In this document: positions 37,495-45,792 of the stretch, in pieces
Layout of the letters: each line of letters begins with the position of its first letter
How positions within the stretch are numbered: the first letter of the stretch is position 1
Assembly (NCBI GenBank): GCA_904393835.1
Contig: CAJFNC010000011.1
Coordinates: 1-64,000, forward strand
Length of the DNA stretch: 64,000 nt
DNA from: an uncultured Ruminococcus sp.
GTDB taxonomy: Bacteria > Bacillota > Clostridia > Oscillospirales > Acutalibacteraceae
Reading direction: 5' to 3'
Made by a program: the position numbers and the translations under genes
The notes under the pieces: generated by a model
Database searches by the model: none
The model's input: the letters and a program-made list of their open reading frames with translations, nothing else
What the model was told of the DNA's origin: nothing

Positions 37495-38346
37495 TTAATT
37501 TAATGAAAGCAACAATTCTCTGAGTACTTTACAGGCAACGGCAGTAGAAGCGCCGCTGCTGTCGAGCATTGGTGCAAGTTCGTTTATATCTGCGCCTACT
37601 ATATTAAGCTTTGATACGGCTAAAATTGCCTGCAAAAGCTCGATAAAATTAACTCCGCCTGCTTCTGGTGTGCCTGTTCCGCAAAAGACAGACGGGTCAA
37701 GGCAATCGAGGTCGATTGTGAAGTATATCGGGGTATTAAGTTCAGACAATTCAGAACACAATTCGGTTAAGCCGTCAAAATTAAACCTGTGCATATCTGT
37801 GTGCTGCTTTGCAAACTTAAATTCGTCACGCTCGCCGCTTCTTATGCAAAACTGATGGATTTTACCGTCTCCGAGAATATCATGGCAGCGGCGGATTACG
37901 GCGGCGTGACTTAAATGCGCACCGAGGTATTCGTCGCGCAAATCGGCGTGTGCATCAAAATGAATTATGTGCAAATCGGGGTATTTTCGGGCAACTGCTC
38001 TGACTGCGCCGAGTGTAACAAGATGCTCACCACCGATTAAAAGCGGTAATTTGCCGTCGTTTAATATTTCTTCCGCACACATCTGTATGTCGTCAAGCGC
38101 CTGTTCCGATGAGCCGAAACACAATTCAAGGTCGCCGCCGTCAAAAATACTGTAATCACTCAAATCCTTATCCTGGTATGGGCTGTACGTTTCAAGCCCG
38201 AAGCTTTCGTGACGTATTGCAGACGGTCCGAAACGCGCGCCGGGTCTGAAGCTTGTTGTGGAATCAAACGGCGCTCCAAACAGAACTACGGAGGCTTTGT
38301 CGTAGCTGCTGTCACAGCCGATGAATGTTTCTATATTCGGTTTCAT
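37495..38346 (-). CDS. speB: Agmatinase
   Basis: The protein has 283 residues of the ureohydrolase family. The dinuclear manganese ligands are visible in GGEHLVTLG, HFDAHADLRDEY and TIDLDCLDPSVFCGTGTPE. It converts agmatine to putrescine and urea. It overlaps speE by 4 nt and supplies putrescine to both spermidine-forming enzymes of the operon. Confidence 0.95.
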   Translation of the reverse strand: MKPNIETFIGCDSSYDKASVVLFGAPFDSTTSFRPGARFGPSAIRHESFGLETYSPYQDKDLSDYSIFDGGDLELCFGSSEQALDDIQMCAEEILNDGKLPLLIGGEHLVTLGAVRAVARKYPDLHIIHFDAHADLRDEYLGAHLSHAAVIRRCHDILGDGKIHQFCIRSGERDEFKFAKQHTDMHRFNFDGLTELCSELSELNTPIYFTIDLDCLDPSVFCGTGTPEAGGVNFIELLQAILAVSKLNIVGADINELAPMLDSSGASTAVACKVLRELLLSLN

Positions 38347-39197
38347 TCTTCAACCTCCATAAGCATATCTTCAAGAAAAGCGGGCAAGTAAAACGCTCCT
38401 ATGTGGAGTTTTGTAGTGTAATATTTCGTTTTAAGGCCGAGTTTTTTCCAGCGTTTTATATCGACATCATCTATCGGGTGATATTTTTTGCTGGCGAAAC
38501 CAAACAGCCAGTATCCTGCGGCATAGGTTGGAATGTGCGCCTGATAGACGCGGCTTACGGGAAACAAATTTGCTATGCGCTGGTGACTTCTCTGCATTGC
38601 CTCGGCGTCGTGTTTAAAAAACGGACTCCCCTGCTGATTTACCATTATTCCGTCATCGTGCAAGGCGTTGTAGCACATACCGTAAAACTCACGGGTAAAG
38701 TGACCTTCCGTCGGGCCGAACGGGTCGGTGGAATCGACTATTATAAGGTCGTACTCATTCTTGCACCTCCTTAAAAAACGCAGGGCGTTGTCGTAGTAAA
38801 TATTGACACGGTCGTCATCAAGACGGCTTGCGTTTTCGGGAAGATATTTTCGGCAAGCCTCAAGCACCATAGGATCCATTTCAACTAAATCAATGCGTTT
38901 GATGGTATCGTAACGTGCAAGCTCCTTGACAACTCCTCCGTCGCCCGCGCCTATGACAAGAACATCATTTACATTGGGATGAACCGCCATTGGGATATGA
39001 GTTATCATTTCGTCGTATATAAATTCATCGCGCTCCGTAAGCACAACGTTACCGTCGAGTGTAAGCACTCTGCCAAATTCGGGAGTGTCAAAAATATCTA
39101 TCTGCTGATAATCGCTCATTTCCGAATAGAGGTGACGATTGACACGTATGCTGTGCTTGACATCGGGCGCATGAAATTCACTGAACCAAAGCTCCAT
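38343..39197 (-). CDS. speE: Spermidine synthase-like aminopropyltransferase
   Basis: The protein has 284 residues. The N-terminal beta domain is followed by the Rossmann domain with VLVIGAGDGGVVKEL, VEMDPMVLE and the catalytic DSTDPFGPTEGHF. It normally transfers aminopropyl from decarboxylated SAM to putrescine. No speD (SAM decarboxylase) is in the window, so its donor must be made elsewhere or its role differs. It lies between speA and speB. Confidence 0.92.
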   Translation of the reverse strand: MELWFSEFHAPDVKHSIRVNRHLYSEMSDYQQIDIFDTPEFGRVLTLDGNVVLTERDEFIYDEMITHIPMAVHPNVNDVLVIGAGDGGVVKELARYDTIKRIDLVEMDPMVLEACRKYLPENASRLDDDRVNIYYDNALRFLRRCKNEYDLIIVDSTDPFGPTEGHFTREFYGMCYNALHDDGIMVNQQGSPFFKHDAEAMQRSHQRIANLFPVSRVYQAHIPTYAAGYWLFGFASKKYHPIDDVDIKRWKKLGLKTKYYTTKLHIGAFYLPAFLEDMLMEVEE

Positions 39198-39206
39198 ATT
39201 TTCCTC

Positions 39207-40655
39207 CTACGCCAAAACATTTAAAGTAAGAATATCCGGGTCTTCCGGGCCTGTCAATGAACAGCCCTTTACCTTCGCATATTCAATATAGTCAAGTATT
39301 TCCTTTGTAATGCGTTCGCCCGGTGCGAGTATAGGGATACCCGGGGGATAGCACATAACAAATTCCGAGCAGACACACCCAACGCTTTCGCTGATTGGGA
39401 CGCTTTTTTTGTCTGCGTAAAAAGCCTCCTGCGGACTTGCCACAACTTCGGGATCAATGTACTCCTGCGACATAAGCCCCGACGGGTCGCGTTTGTAACG
39501 CCTGCGTATTTCGGCAAGCGCGCTCACGAGGCGTTCAAGTTCACCGGGGCGGTCGCCTATTGAAAGGTACGCAAGAATATTGCCTATATCGCCGAATTCT
39601 ATCTGTATATCATAATCGTCTCGCAGAATATCGTAAACCTCAATTCCCGCAAGTCCTATATCAATTGTGTGGACGCTTAGTTTTGTTGGGTCAAAATCGC
39701 AGATTGAATCTTTATTTATGAGCTCCTTACCGAAAGCATAATATCCGCCGATAGCGTTTATCTCGTCTCTTGCGTATTCAGCCATTTGCACAACCTTTGC
39801 AAACACCTCTTTGCCTCTTAACGCAAGGTTTCTGCGGCTTATATCTAGGCTCGACATAAGAAGGTAACTGCCTGATGTTGTCTGGGTGAGGTTAATAATC
39901 TGACGCACGTGACCTGCGTTTATATTCTCGCCTACGAGCAGCAAACTTGACTGAGTAAGGCTGCCGCCGCTTTTGTGCATTGATACAGACGCCATATCGG
40001 CGCCTGCCGCCATAGCTGATACGGGCATATTTTCGCCGAAATAGAAGTGTGTTCCGTGGGCTTCGTCCGCAAGGCAGAGCATTCCCGCATCGTGCGCCAT
40101 TTTTACAATAGCTTTTAAATCGGAGCAAATTCCGTAATAGGTCGGATTATTTACAAGCACAGCCACGGCATCGGGGTTTTCTCTTATAGCTTTTGCCACC
40201 TGTTCGCGTTTCATACCGAGAGAAATTCCGAGCTTTTTGTCAACCTCAGGATTGACGTAAACAGGAATCGCACCGCATAGCACAAGCGCGTTTATCACGC
40301 TTCGGTGAACATTTCTCGGCAAAATGATTTTGTCGCCTCTCTTGCAGGTTGAAAGCACCATACTTTGCACAGAGCTTGTTGTACCGCCTACCATTAAAAA
40401 GGCGTGAGCTGCGCCGAACGCGTTGGCAGCAAGTATTTCGGCCTCTTTGATAACCGAAACAGGATGGCACAGATTATCGAGCGGTTTCATACTGTTTACG
40501 TCTATACTGACGCACTGCTCGCCTAAAAACGCGGTAAGCTCGGGATTTCCTCTGCCGTGTTTGTGTCCGGGAACATCAAAGGGCACGACACGCATTTGTC
40601 TGAATTTTTGAAGTGCCTCGTAAATGGGCGCCCTGTTTTGATTTAATTTATTCAT
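39207..40655 (-). CDS. speA: Arginine decarboxylase (aspartate-aminotransferase-fold Orn/Lys/Arg family)
   Basis: The protein has 482 residues from ATG 40655 (AGAGGTG 4 nt upstream). It has VPFDVPGHKHGRG, VGGTTSSVQS, ADEAHGTHFYF and the PLP lysine in SMHKSGGSLTQSS. Family members take arginine, lysine or ornithine; the agmatinase next door argues for arginine. It starts the polyamine operon (arginine -> agmatine -> putrescine -> spermidine). An intrinsic terminator stands just before its ribosome binding site, implying attenuation or processing. Confidence 0.92.
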   Translation of the reverse strand: MNKLNQNRAPIYEALQKFRQMRVVPFDVPGHKHGRGNPELTAFLGEQCVSIDVNSMKPLDNLCHPVSVIKEAEILAANAFGAAHAFLMVGGTTSSVQSMVLSTCKRGDKIILPRNVHRSVINALVLCGAIPVYVNPEVDKKLGISLGMKREQVAKAIRENPDAVAVLVNNPTYYGICSDLKAIVKMAHDAGMLCLADEAHGTHFYFGENMPVSAMAAGADMASVSMHKSGGSLTQSSLLLVGENINAGHVRQIINLTQTTSGSYLLMSSLDISRRNLALRGKEVFAKVVQMAEYARDEINAIGGYYAFGKELINKDSICDFDPTKLSVHTIDIGLAGIEVYDILRDDYDIQIEFGDIGNILAYLSIGDRPGELERLVSALAEIRRRYKRDPSGLMSQEYIDPEVVASPQEAFYADKKSVPISESVGCVCSEFVMCYPPGIPILAPGERITKEILDYIEYAKVKGCSLTGPEDPDILTLNVLA

Positions 40656-40664
40656 TACACACCT

Positions 40665-41030
40665 CTGAAAATAAAAACGCAAGTTGCAATTACACAACTT
40701 GCGTCATTATATCAATTATACGACTATGCAATGCGGCATATAAAGCAATACCGTGCGCCGAATCGAATTATTAATAATATGATAGGTTTTTAGAGCCTAT
40801 ATAGCAATAAACTTTTACTACTCTTTATTGACCGTTTCACAAGTCTGCGTAATTTACGACGCATTTGGTTTATAAAGTAACCAACTTATAAAATTTGAGC
40901 TTTTAACTCAATCAATAATGACGGTATCTCACCGTCAATCGGCAGCGGACCCGGCTGTCCGTAAGGCCTTAACTCCGAAGAGTGGTCCAATTCAATTGCT
41001 TAAATGACTCTATCAATAGACCCATAGCAC
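40665..41030 (-). ncRNA. Candidate structured RNA / attenuator leader upstream of speA
   Basis: About 365 nt between a consensus promoter and an intrinsic terminator, on the speA strand. Predicted stems include 40920-40936 (GACGGU/ACCGUC), 40947-40952 with 40984-40988 (GGACC/GGGUCC) around a UUCG-capped hairpin, and a 10-bp helix 40825-40834/40909-40918. That helix encloses a second 10-bp helix 40835-40844/40884-40893 and two hairpins (40846-40863, 40865-40884). Segment 40824-40830 can instead pair with 40804-40810, a mutually exclusive choice as in riboswitches. I looked for signatures of T-box, lysine, SAM, TPP, cobalamin, M-box, ykkC, RNase P, tmRNA and 6S and found none. It could be a speA leader or a free small RNA. 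The class is unknown to me. Confidence 0.6.
40670..40706 (-). terminator. Intrinsic terminator immediately before the speA ribosome binding site
   Basis: Arms acgcaagttgc (40677-40687) and caacttgcgt (40695-40704), followed on the minus strand by TTTTTATTTT. It is only 20 nt from the speA start. Confidence 0.85.
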
Positions 41031-41034
41031 ATTT

Positions 41035-41063
41035 ATTATATATTACTTTGCATTTTTTGTCAA
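41035..41063 (-). promoter_or_regulatory. Consensus promoter of the structured RNA / speA operon
   Basis: -35 TTGACA (41063-41058), exactly 17 bp, -10 TATAAT (41040-41035). Both hexamers are perfect. The expected start is near 41028. Confidence 0.9.
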
Positions 41064-41125
41064 TTAATTTTAATTAACATTTTTACTTTATTATATGATT
41101 TAGACGCAATATAATACACAATATC

Positions 41126-42274
41126 TCATATTATTGCCTCGATGTAAAACGCCAGGATTAAATTGAGCCTGTCTTCGTAGCTTTTTAAGTTGTTGTTTAA
41201 TATTTTCTTTACTTTTGCAAGCTGGTAATTAATTGTATTTCTGTGTACAAAAGTTTCATCAGCTACCTTTTGAATACTTCCGTCATATTTTAAGTATTTC
41301 TTTAAAAAGCCCATATAATCCGTGCCGTTATCTTCATCGTACTTTTTTAGCGCTGATAAATTGTCGTTGTAAAACCGTCTTAATATTTCAATATCATCTA
41401 CCGCAAGCAGAATTTTTTTCATACCGAGTTTGTCGTACCATTCGGGTGAAATATTTTTCTTTACGGCTACGTCTAACAGTCTTGAAGTGATCTGATAATT
41501 TTTATAAAGCTTTGTCAGACTTGAATTTTTCAAACCTACAACAACATATATGCGTTCAATATACAGTTTGTTAAACTGCTGTGCCTGAATGTTGCTGACG
41601 AGGGTTTCCAATTCATTATCGGTAAAATCGCAAAGTACATAGTATGTAACAAAACCAACCGTAAAGCTGCCCCATTGTTTTTTATAAGAATACAAAAATC
41701 TTTCGTATAACTCATCAACCATATCGTGAGTTGAAATGTTGTTTACTTCTGTTTTAACGGCGATCATACAGTAATCTTTGTCGGTATCAAAATTATGTGA
41801 TTTTAAAACAGGAATATATTTTTCGGCATCAGACGGAAAAAAGACAATATTTTTAAATGCCTCGCAAACATCTTCCTCTTCTTTTTCATTGGTAATAATT
41901 TTGTTGCAGAAATCGCGTGAAATATCCACTATGCGCGTTTTCCAAGGAATTGTCATAAGGGGAAAATTCAGCTTATTGCAATAGTCGAGCACTTGCTGCG
42001 GAACAGAGGTTATATAGGGGCCTATATTTACTATCAGACCGCTTACATTTTTATTCTTCAGATTTTTTACAAACGGCAACAGCCATTCGTTGTTTTTGTT
42101 TGCTATGCCGGTAGTAAAAATCAATTCTCCGCCGTGCAAAAAGTCGCTGACTTCAACATCTTCAACAGTATGTATCCACTGCACCACATTTGACATACCT
42201 TTCTGTCCTGCAACAACGTTCAGTCCGTATCTGTAATCAGCGTTTTCACACAAAGATTTGAGCATAATTGACAT
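41126..42274 (-). CDS. pucR: PucR family transcription regulator
   Basis: The protein has 382 residues. The N-terminal PucR_1 ligand domain (about 5-125) has AGQKGMSNVVQWIHTVED and GGELIFTTGIA. The C-terminal PucR-type helix-turn-helix reads IQKVADETFVHRNTINYQLAKVKK. Relatives control purine catabolism; as the last gene of the pyrimidine cluster it probably senses a nucleobase or breakdown product and controls these genes. GGGTG lies before the ATG. Confidence 0.92.
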   Translation of the reverse strand: MSIMLKSLCENADYRYGLNVVAGQKGMSNVVQWIHTVEDVEVSDFLHGGELIFTTGIANKNNEWLLPFVKNLKNKNVSGLIVNIGPYITSVPQQVLDYCNKLNFPLMTIPWKTRIVDISRDFCNKIITNEKEEEDVCEAFKNIVFFPSDAEKYIPVLKSHNFDTDKDYCMIAVKTEVNNISTHDMVDELYERFLYSYKKQWGSFTVGFVTYYVLCDFTDNELETLVSNIQAQQFNKLYIERIYVVVGLKNSSLTKLYKNYQITSRLLDVAVKKNISPEWYDKLGMKKILLAVDDIEILRRFYNDNLSALKKYDEDNGTDYMGFLKKYLKYDGSIQKVADETFVHRNTINYQLAKVKKILNNNLKSYEDRLNLILAFYIEAII

Positions 42275-42300
42275 AAAATCACCCTTTATCTAAAAAGCCG

Positions 42301-42338
42301 ATAAGCCTGCCTCAAAATTCACCAAGGCAGGCTTTAAG
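42301..42338 (-). terminator. Hairpin between the kinase-like gene and pucR
   Basis: Arms aagcctgcct (42303-42312) and aggcaggctt (42325-42334). It is followed on the minus strand by a second T-run (TTTTTAG) near 42290. Read-through to pucR is likely. Confidence 0.65.
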
Positions 42339-42350
42339 CTTAATTTATTT

Positions 42351-42980
42351 TTACTTTAAGTTAAATTTTGTTTTTGCAGCATCGGCGATTATAGCCGCAC
42401 ACTGATCTGTTGACAGTCTCGACGTATTCAAAAACATATCGTAGTTGAGCGGATCGTTCCATTTTTGACCTCTTGTATAGTATTTATAATATGCGGTTCT
42501 GTAACGGTCGGTTCGCTTTTTTAAATCGTGCGCTCTTTCCTCAGAAACATAAATTCGGTTGCGTATCCTCTGAATGCAATCCTGCAGATAAGCCTCCGCA
42601 AATACGCTAAGAACATTTTTTTCTTCTTTGAGTATAAAGTCAGCGCATTTACCGACGATTATGCACGACTGCGTTTTGCACAGTTCGCGTATAATCTGCG
42701 ACTGTATATTGTAAAGATTGAGATCTGATACGAAAGCTCTCGATTCGGGTCTCAAAACACTTGTTGTCGGCAATTTTGTTAGCGTTTTTACAATATAACT
42801 GCCGCGTAGTTTTTCATCCACCTCAACAAATTCGCTTTCGTCTATTCCGCTTGTCTGTGACGCCATTGTCAGAATTTGGCGTTCATAGTACGGAATACCC
42901 AAAATTTGAGAGAGCCGTGACGCAATCTCCGTACCGCCGCTGCCGAAACTGCGTGCAATAGTTATGATGTAATTATCCAT
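42351..42980 (-). CDS. Cytidylate kinase-like protein
   Basis: The protein has 209 residues from ATG 42980 (GGTGAT upstream). The P-loop-like N-terminus reads IITIARSFGSGGTEIASRL, followed by a lid region rich in Arg (RIRNRIYVSEERAHDLKKR). It belongs to the AAA-like cytidylate kinase-like family (PF13189), distinct from Cmk. It sits 19 nt after the beta-ureidopropionase gene. Its substrate is unknown; a link to pyrimidine salvage or regulation is inferred from position. Confidence 0.8.
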   Translation of the reverse strand: MDNYIITIARSFGSGGTEIASRLSQILGIPYYERQILTMASQTSGIDESEFVEVDEKLRGSYIVKTLTKLPTTSVLRPESRAFVSDLNLYNIQSQIIRELCKTQSCIIVGKCADFILKEEKNVLSVFAEAYLQDCIQRIRNRIYVSEERAHDLKKRTDRYRTAYYKYYTRGQKWNDPLNYDMFLNTSRLSTDQCAAIIADAAKTKFNLK

Positions 42981-42999
42981 AGATATCACCAAAAATCAT

Positions 43000-44259
43000 T
43001 TAGTCTGCTTTATCACATTTTAACACCGCATTAAGGAGCACCGAAGCACCCTTTGTGCAAAGTTCAGGGGAAGTATATTCCGGCTCGCAATGTGAATGTC
43101 CGTCTTTTGAAGGGACAAACACCATTGTTGTCGGCAGCATATATGACGCAAACTGGGCGTCGTGACCTGCACCCGAATTGATTTTGCGATTAGAATATCC
43201 GAGCTCGTCAGCCGATTCCTGAACGAAATCCACAAGCTGCTTGTCGTAATATACTGTGTCTCTGGTCCAGGCGACTTCGTAGTCAACAGAACATTTTGCA
43301 AATTCTTTCGGCATATTCCGTATTACCTCGACTACCTGCTCGATTACTTTTGGGTCTTCATGGCGAGCGTCAATTGAAAATTCGATAAAGTCCGGAATTA
43401 CAGTATGCACATTCGGGTGACAAAGAATTTCACCTGTGGTATAAACGAGCTCGGGGTCAAGCTTATCAAGCTCTGTATGTAAATATAATAAAACCTGAGC
43501 CGCTGCAAAAAGCGCGTCTTTGCGATACTGCATAGGCGTTGTGCCTGCATGATCTGCCTGACCGGTGATTTTGATTCTGTAATTAATCATACCGAGCACA
43601 CAGGTAACTACGCCGATGTCTTTATTGTCATTCTCAAGAATAGGGCCCTGCTCAATGTGCAATTCAAACATTGCTTTGTAATCCTTTGGATTGAGTCGGT
43701 TGCTTTGATCACCCTTATAGCCCGAAGCGTCGAGCGCCATACCGAAATTCATTGACGGATCGAGAATTGACCTTGAGGCAAGCATATCTTCCTTTTTGAA
43801 ATTTTGGGCTATATCAGCCGGAAGATAATCGTTGCATACTACACCCGAGCTCATCATGGCGGGCGGATAAAGCGAGCCCTCTTCATTCGTCCAAATCATT
43901 GCCACCAGGTTGTGTTTATGCTCAATGCCCTCGGTTGCAACGGTTTCGAGGACTTCCATTGCGCCCATAACGCCGAGGATACCATCATAATTACCGCCGT
44001 TTTTAACCGAATCGCAGTGCGACGCCATTACAATTGCGGGAAGCGACGGGTCGGTGCCCTTTAACGTTGCATAAAGGTTTGCCATATCGTCGCTTTTAAT
44101 TTCGCATCCGATAGCCGTCATCCTCTTAATGAACTCCTTACGAGCCATAATATCCTCGGGTGAAAGCGAGTATCTGGTAATACCGCCGTGACCGGCGTCG
44201 CCAAACTTGCTGAAAGTTTTTATTTTATCTGTCATTCTCTGTTTACTGCATTCATACAT
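43000..44259 (-). CDS. M20-family amidohydrolase, probable beta-ureidopropionase
   Basis: The protein has 419 residues of the Zn-dependent N-carbamoyl amino acid hydrolase family: ASHCDSVKNGGNYDGILGV (metal His/Asp), TNEEGSLYPPAMMSSGV, ELHIEQGPILE and GAGHDAQF. Members include allantoate amidohydrolase, N-carbamoyl-L-amino acid hydrolase and beta-ureidopropionase. Neighbouring dihydropyrimidine dehydrogenase and dihydropyrimidinase make N-carbamoyl-beta-alanine the likely substrate, releasing beta-alanine, CO2 and ammonia. Confidence 0.88.
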   Translation of the reverse strand: MYECSKQRMTDKIKTFSKFGDAGHGGITRYSLSPEDIMARKEFIKRMTAIGCEIKSDDMANLYATLKGTDPSLPAIVMASHCDSVKNGGNYDGILGVMGAMEVLETVATEGIEHKHNLVAMIWTNEEGSLYPPAMMSSGVVCNDYLPADIAQNFKKEDMLASRSILDPSMNFGMALDASGYKGDQSNRLNPKDYKAMFELHIEQGPILENDNKDIGVVTCVLGMINYRIKITGQADHAGTTPMQYRKDALFAAAQVLLYLHTELDKLDPELVYTTGEILCHPNVHTVIPDFIEFSIDARHEDPKVIEQVVEVIRNMPKEFAKCSVDYEVAWTRDTVYYDKQLVDFVQESADELGYSNRKINSGAGHDAQFASYMLPTTMVFVPSKDGHSHCEPEYTSPELCTKGASVLLNAVLKCDKAD

Positions 44260-44283
44260 AATAAAACTCCTACCTTTAAATTA

Positions 44284-45780
44284 TTAAATTTGTTTTGATA
44301 ATATTTTTCCGTTAGATATTGCGTCAACGGGACAAACAAGTTTGCACAAATGGCAACCTACACACTTGTCGACATTTAGAACAGGTTTACCTTCACCGTT
44401 CATCTTTATTGCCTGGTGTCCGCCGTCAAAGCAGGAAACATAACACCTGTTGCACGAAACGCAGCGTTCTCTGTCAAACTTCGGCAGGCAGATATAGCTT
44501 CTGTCCAAATTATCGGCTGAAATAATATTTTCGTTTGCCTTTCCTATAAAGTCATTTACCGAAGTAAATCCCTTATTTGACATATAATGTTTTAGTCCGT
44601 CAATTAAATCTTCAATAATTCTGTAGCCGTACTGCATAACAGCCGTTGTAATCTGAACAGTCGAGCAGCCGAGACTCATAAACTCTGCGGCGTCACGCCA
44701 TGTTTCAATGCCGCCCATTCCGCTTATCGGCACACCATTGAGTTCTTCGCAGGCTGCCATTTCATTTATAAAACGCAAAGCAATAGGTTTTACGGCTTTA
44801 CCCGAATATCCGCCGACCGAGGATTTTTTACGGACATCGGGAGACGATACAAAAGTATCAAGATCAATATTCATAATACTTTTTACCGTGTTAATTGCCG
44901 CAAGTCCGTCGGCTCCGCCTTTTATTGCCGCAAGAGCAGGCGGAATCATAGTTGTGATATTCGGAGTCATTTTTGCAAACACGGGCAATTTTGTGCCGGC
45001 AGCGGTCGCCTTTGTATATTCATAAACGAGCTTTTGGTTTACGCCTACATCACTTCCCAGTCCCTCACCTACCATCTGGGGACAGCTGAAATTACATTCG
45101 ATTACATCAGCGCCTGCCTGTTCGCAAAGCGACGCGAGCGTTGTCCACTCCTCGGAATTTCTGCCCATAATTGAAGCGATGATAACTTTGGACGGATAAT
45201 TCTTTTTTAACTTACTTATAAATTCAAGATTTTCTTTTAGACTGTGGTCGGAAATCTGCTCGATATTTTTGAATCCGACAAATGAAGTGTTTCCCTTGGA
45301 AAGCCGAGAAAATCTCGGTGAAACTTCCTCGGGGACAAACATTCCGATAGTTTTAAAGGCTACACCTGCCCAGCCCATTTCAAACGCCTTGGCGACCATC
45401 TCGTAGTTGCTTCCTACTACCGAAGATGAAAGGAAAAACGGATTTTCGCATTTTACCCCGCACAAATCGGTTGTTAAATCAATATCTTCGTATGTATCTT
45501 CTTTATACTCGGACAGCGTGTCGAGAATGACTTGAATATCAACCGCCTTGTCAAGCTTTCCTCTGTTGCAGCTTTGAGTACAGGCTCCGCTGATGCAGTC
45601 GCCGCACTCAAATGAATTAAGTCTTGCCCGCGCACCGTTTATATTGTCAAAATTGATTGAGCGGATAATTTTGTCTATTTCTATACCGTTTTTACAAGCT
45701 TTTGTACACGGCGCATCGTCACAAAGGAAACATCTTGAAGCCTCGTTTTTAAGTATTACCTCTTTACAGTCCATAATCAT
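44284..45780 (-). CDS. preA: Dihydropyrimidine dehydrogenase, PreA-type with N-terminal Fe-S extension
   Basis: The protein has 498 residues. The N-terminus (about 1-90) has CFLCDDAPCTKAC and CGDCISGACTQSC cluster motifs as in the N-terminal Fe-S domain of full DPD/PreT. The FMN-binding dihydroorotate-dehydrogenase-like barrel spans about 105-400 (NPFFLSSSVVGSN, ECNFSCPQMVGEGLG). The C-terminus holds two 4Fe-4S motifs (CVSCNRCYVSC, CVGCHLCKLVC). It reduces uracil/thymine to dihydro forms. The position equivalent to mammalian catalytic Cys671 appears to be Val in GSDVGVNQ. No separate NAD-binding PreT gene is adjacent. Confidence 0.87.
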   Translation of the reverse strand: MIMDCKEVILKNEASRCFLCDDAPCTKACKNGIEIDKIIRSINFDNINGARARLNSFECGDCISGACTQSCNRGKLDKAVDIQVILDTLSEYKEDTYEDIDLTTDLCGVKCENPFFLSSSVVGSNYEMVAKAFEMGWAGVAFKTIGMFVPEEVSPRFSRLSKGNTSFVGFKNIEQISDHSLKENLEFISKLKKNYPSKVIIASIMGRNSEEWTTLASLCEQAGADVIECNFSCPQMVGEGLGSDVGVNQKLVYEYTKATAAGTKLPVFAKMTPNITTMIPPALAAIKGGADGLAAINTVKSIMNIDLDTFVSSPDVRKKSSVGGYSGKAVKPIALRFINEMAACEELNGVPISGMGGIETWRDAAEFMSLGCSTVQITTAVMQYGYRIIEDLIDGLKHYMSNKGFTSVNDFIGKANENIISADNLDRSYICLPKFDRERCVSCNRCYVSCFDGGHQAIKMNGEGKPVLNVDKCVGCHLCKLVCPVDAISNGKILSKQI

Positions 45781-45792
45781 CCCACTTTTCTT

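Noticed and set aside
40708..40713. TATAAT-like box just upstream of the speA terminator
   Set aside because: No -35 at proper spacing, and transcription would begin within the terminator hairpin. The consensus promoter at 41035-41063 is far better.
40665..41030. Known RNA classes for the speA upstream region (T-box, lysine, SAM, TPP, cobalamin, M-box, ykkC, RNase P, tmRNA, 6S, 5S)
   Set aside because: Conserved core sequences of each are missing; the short GAGUUAAG similarity to 5S rRNA is not backed by the rest of the molecule.
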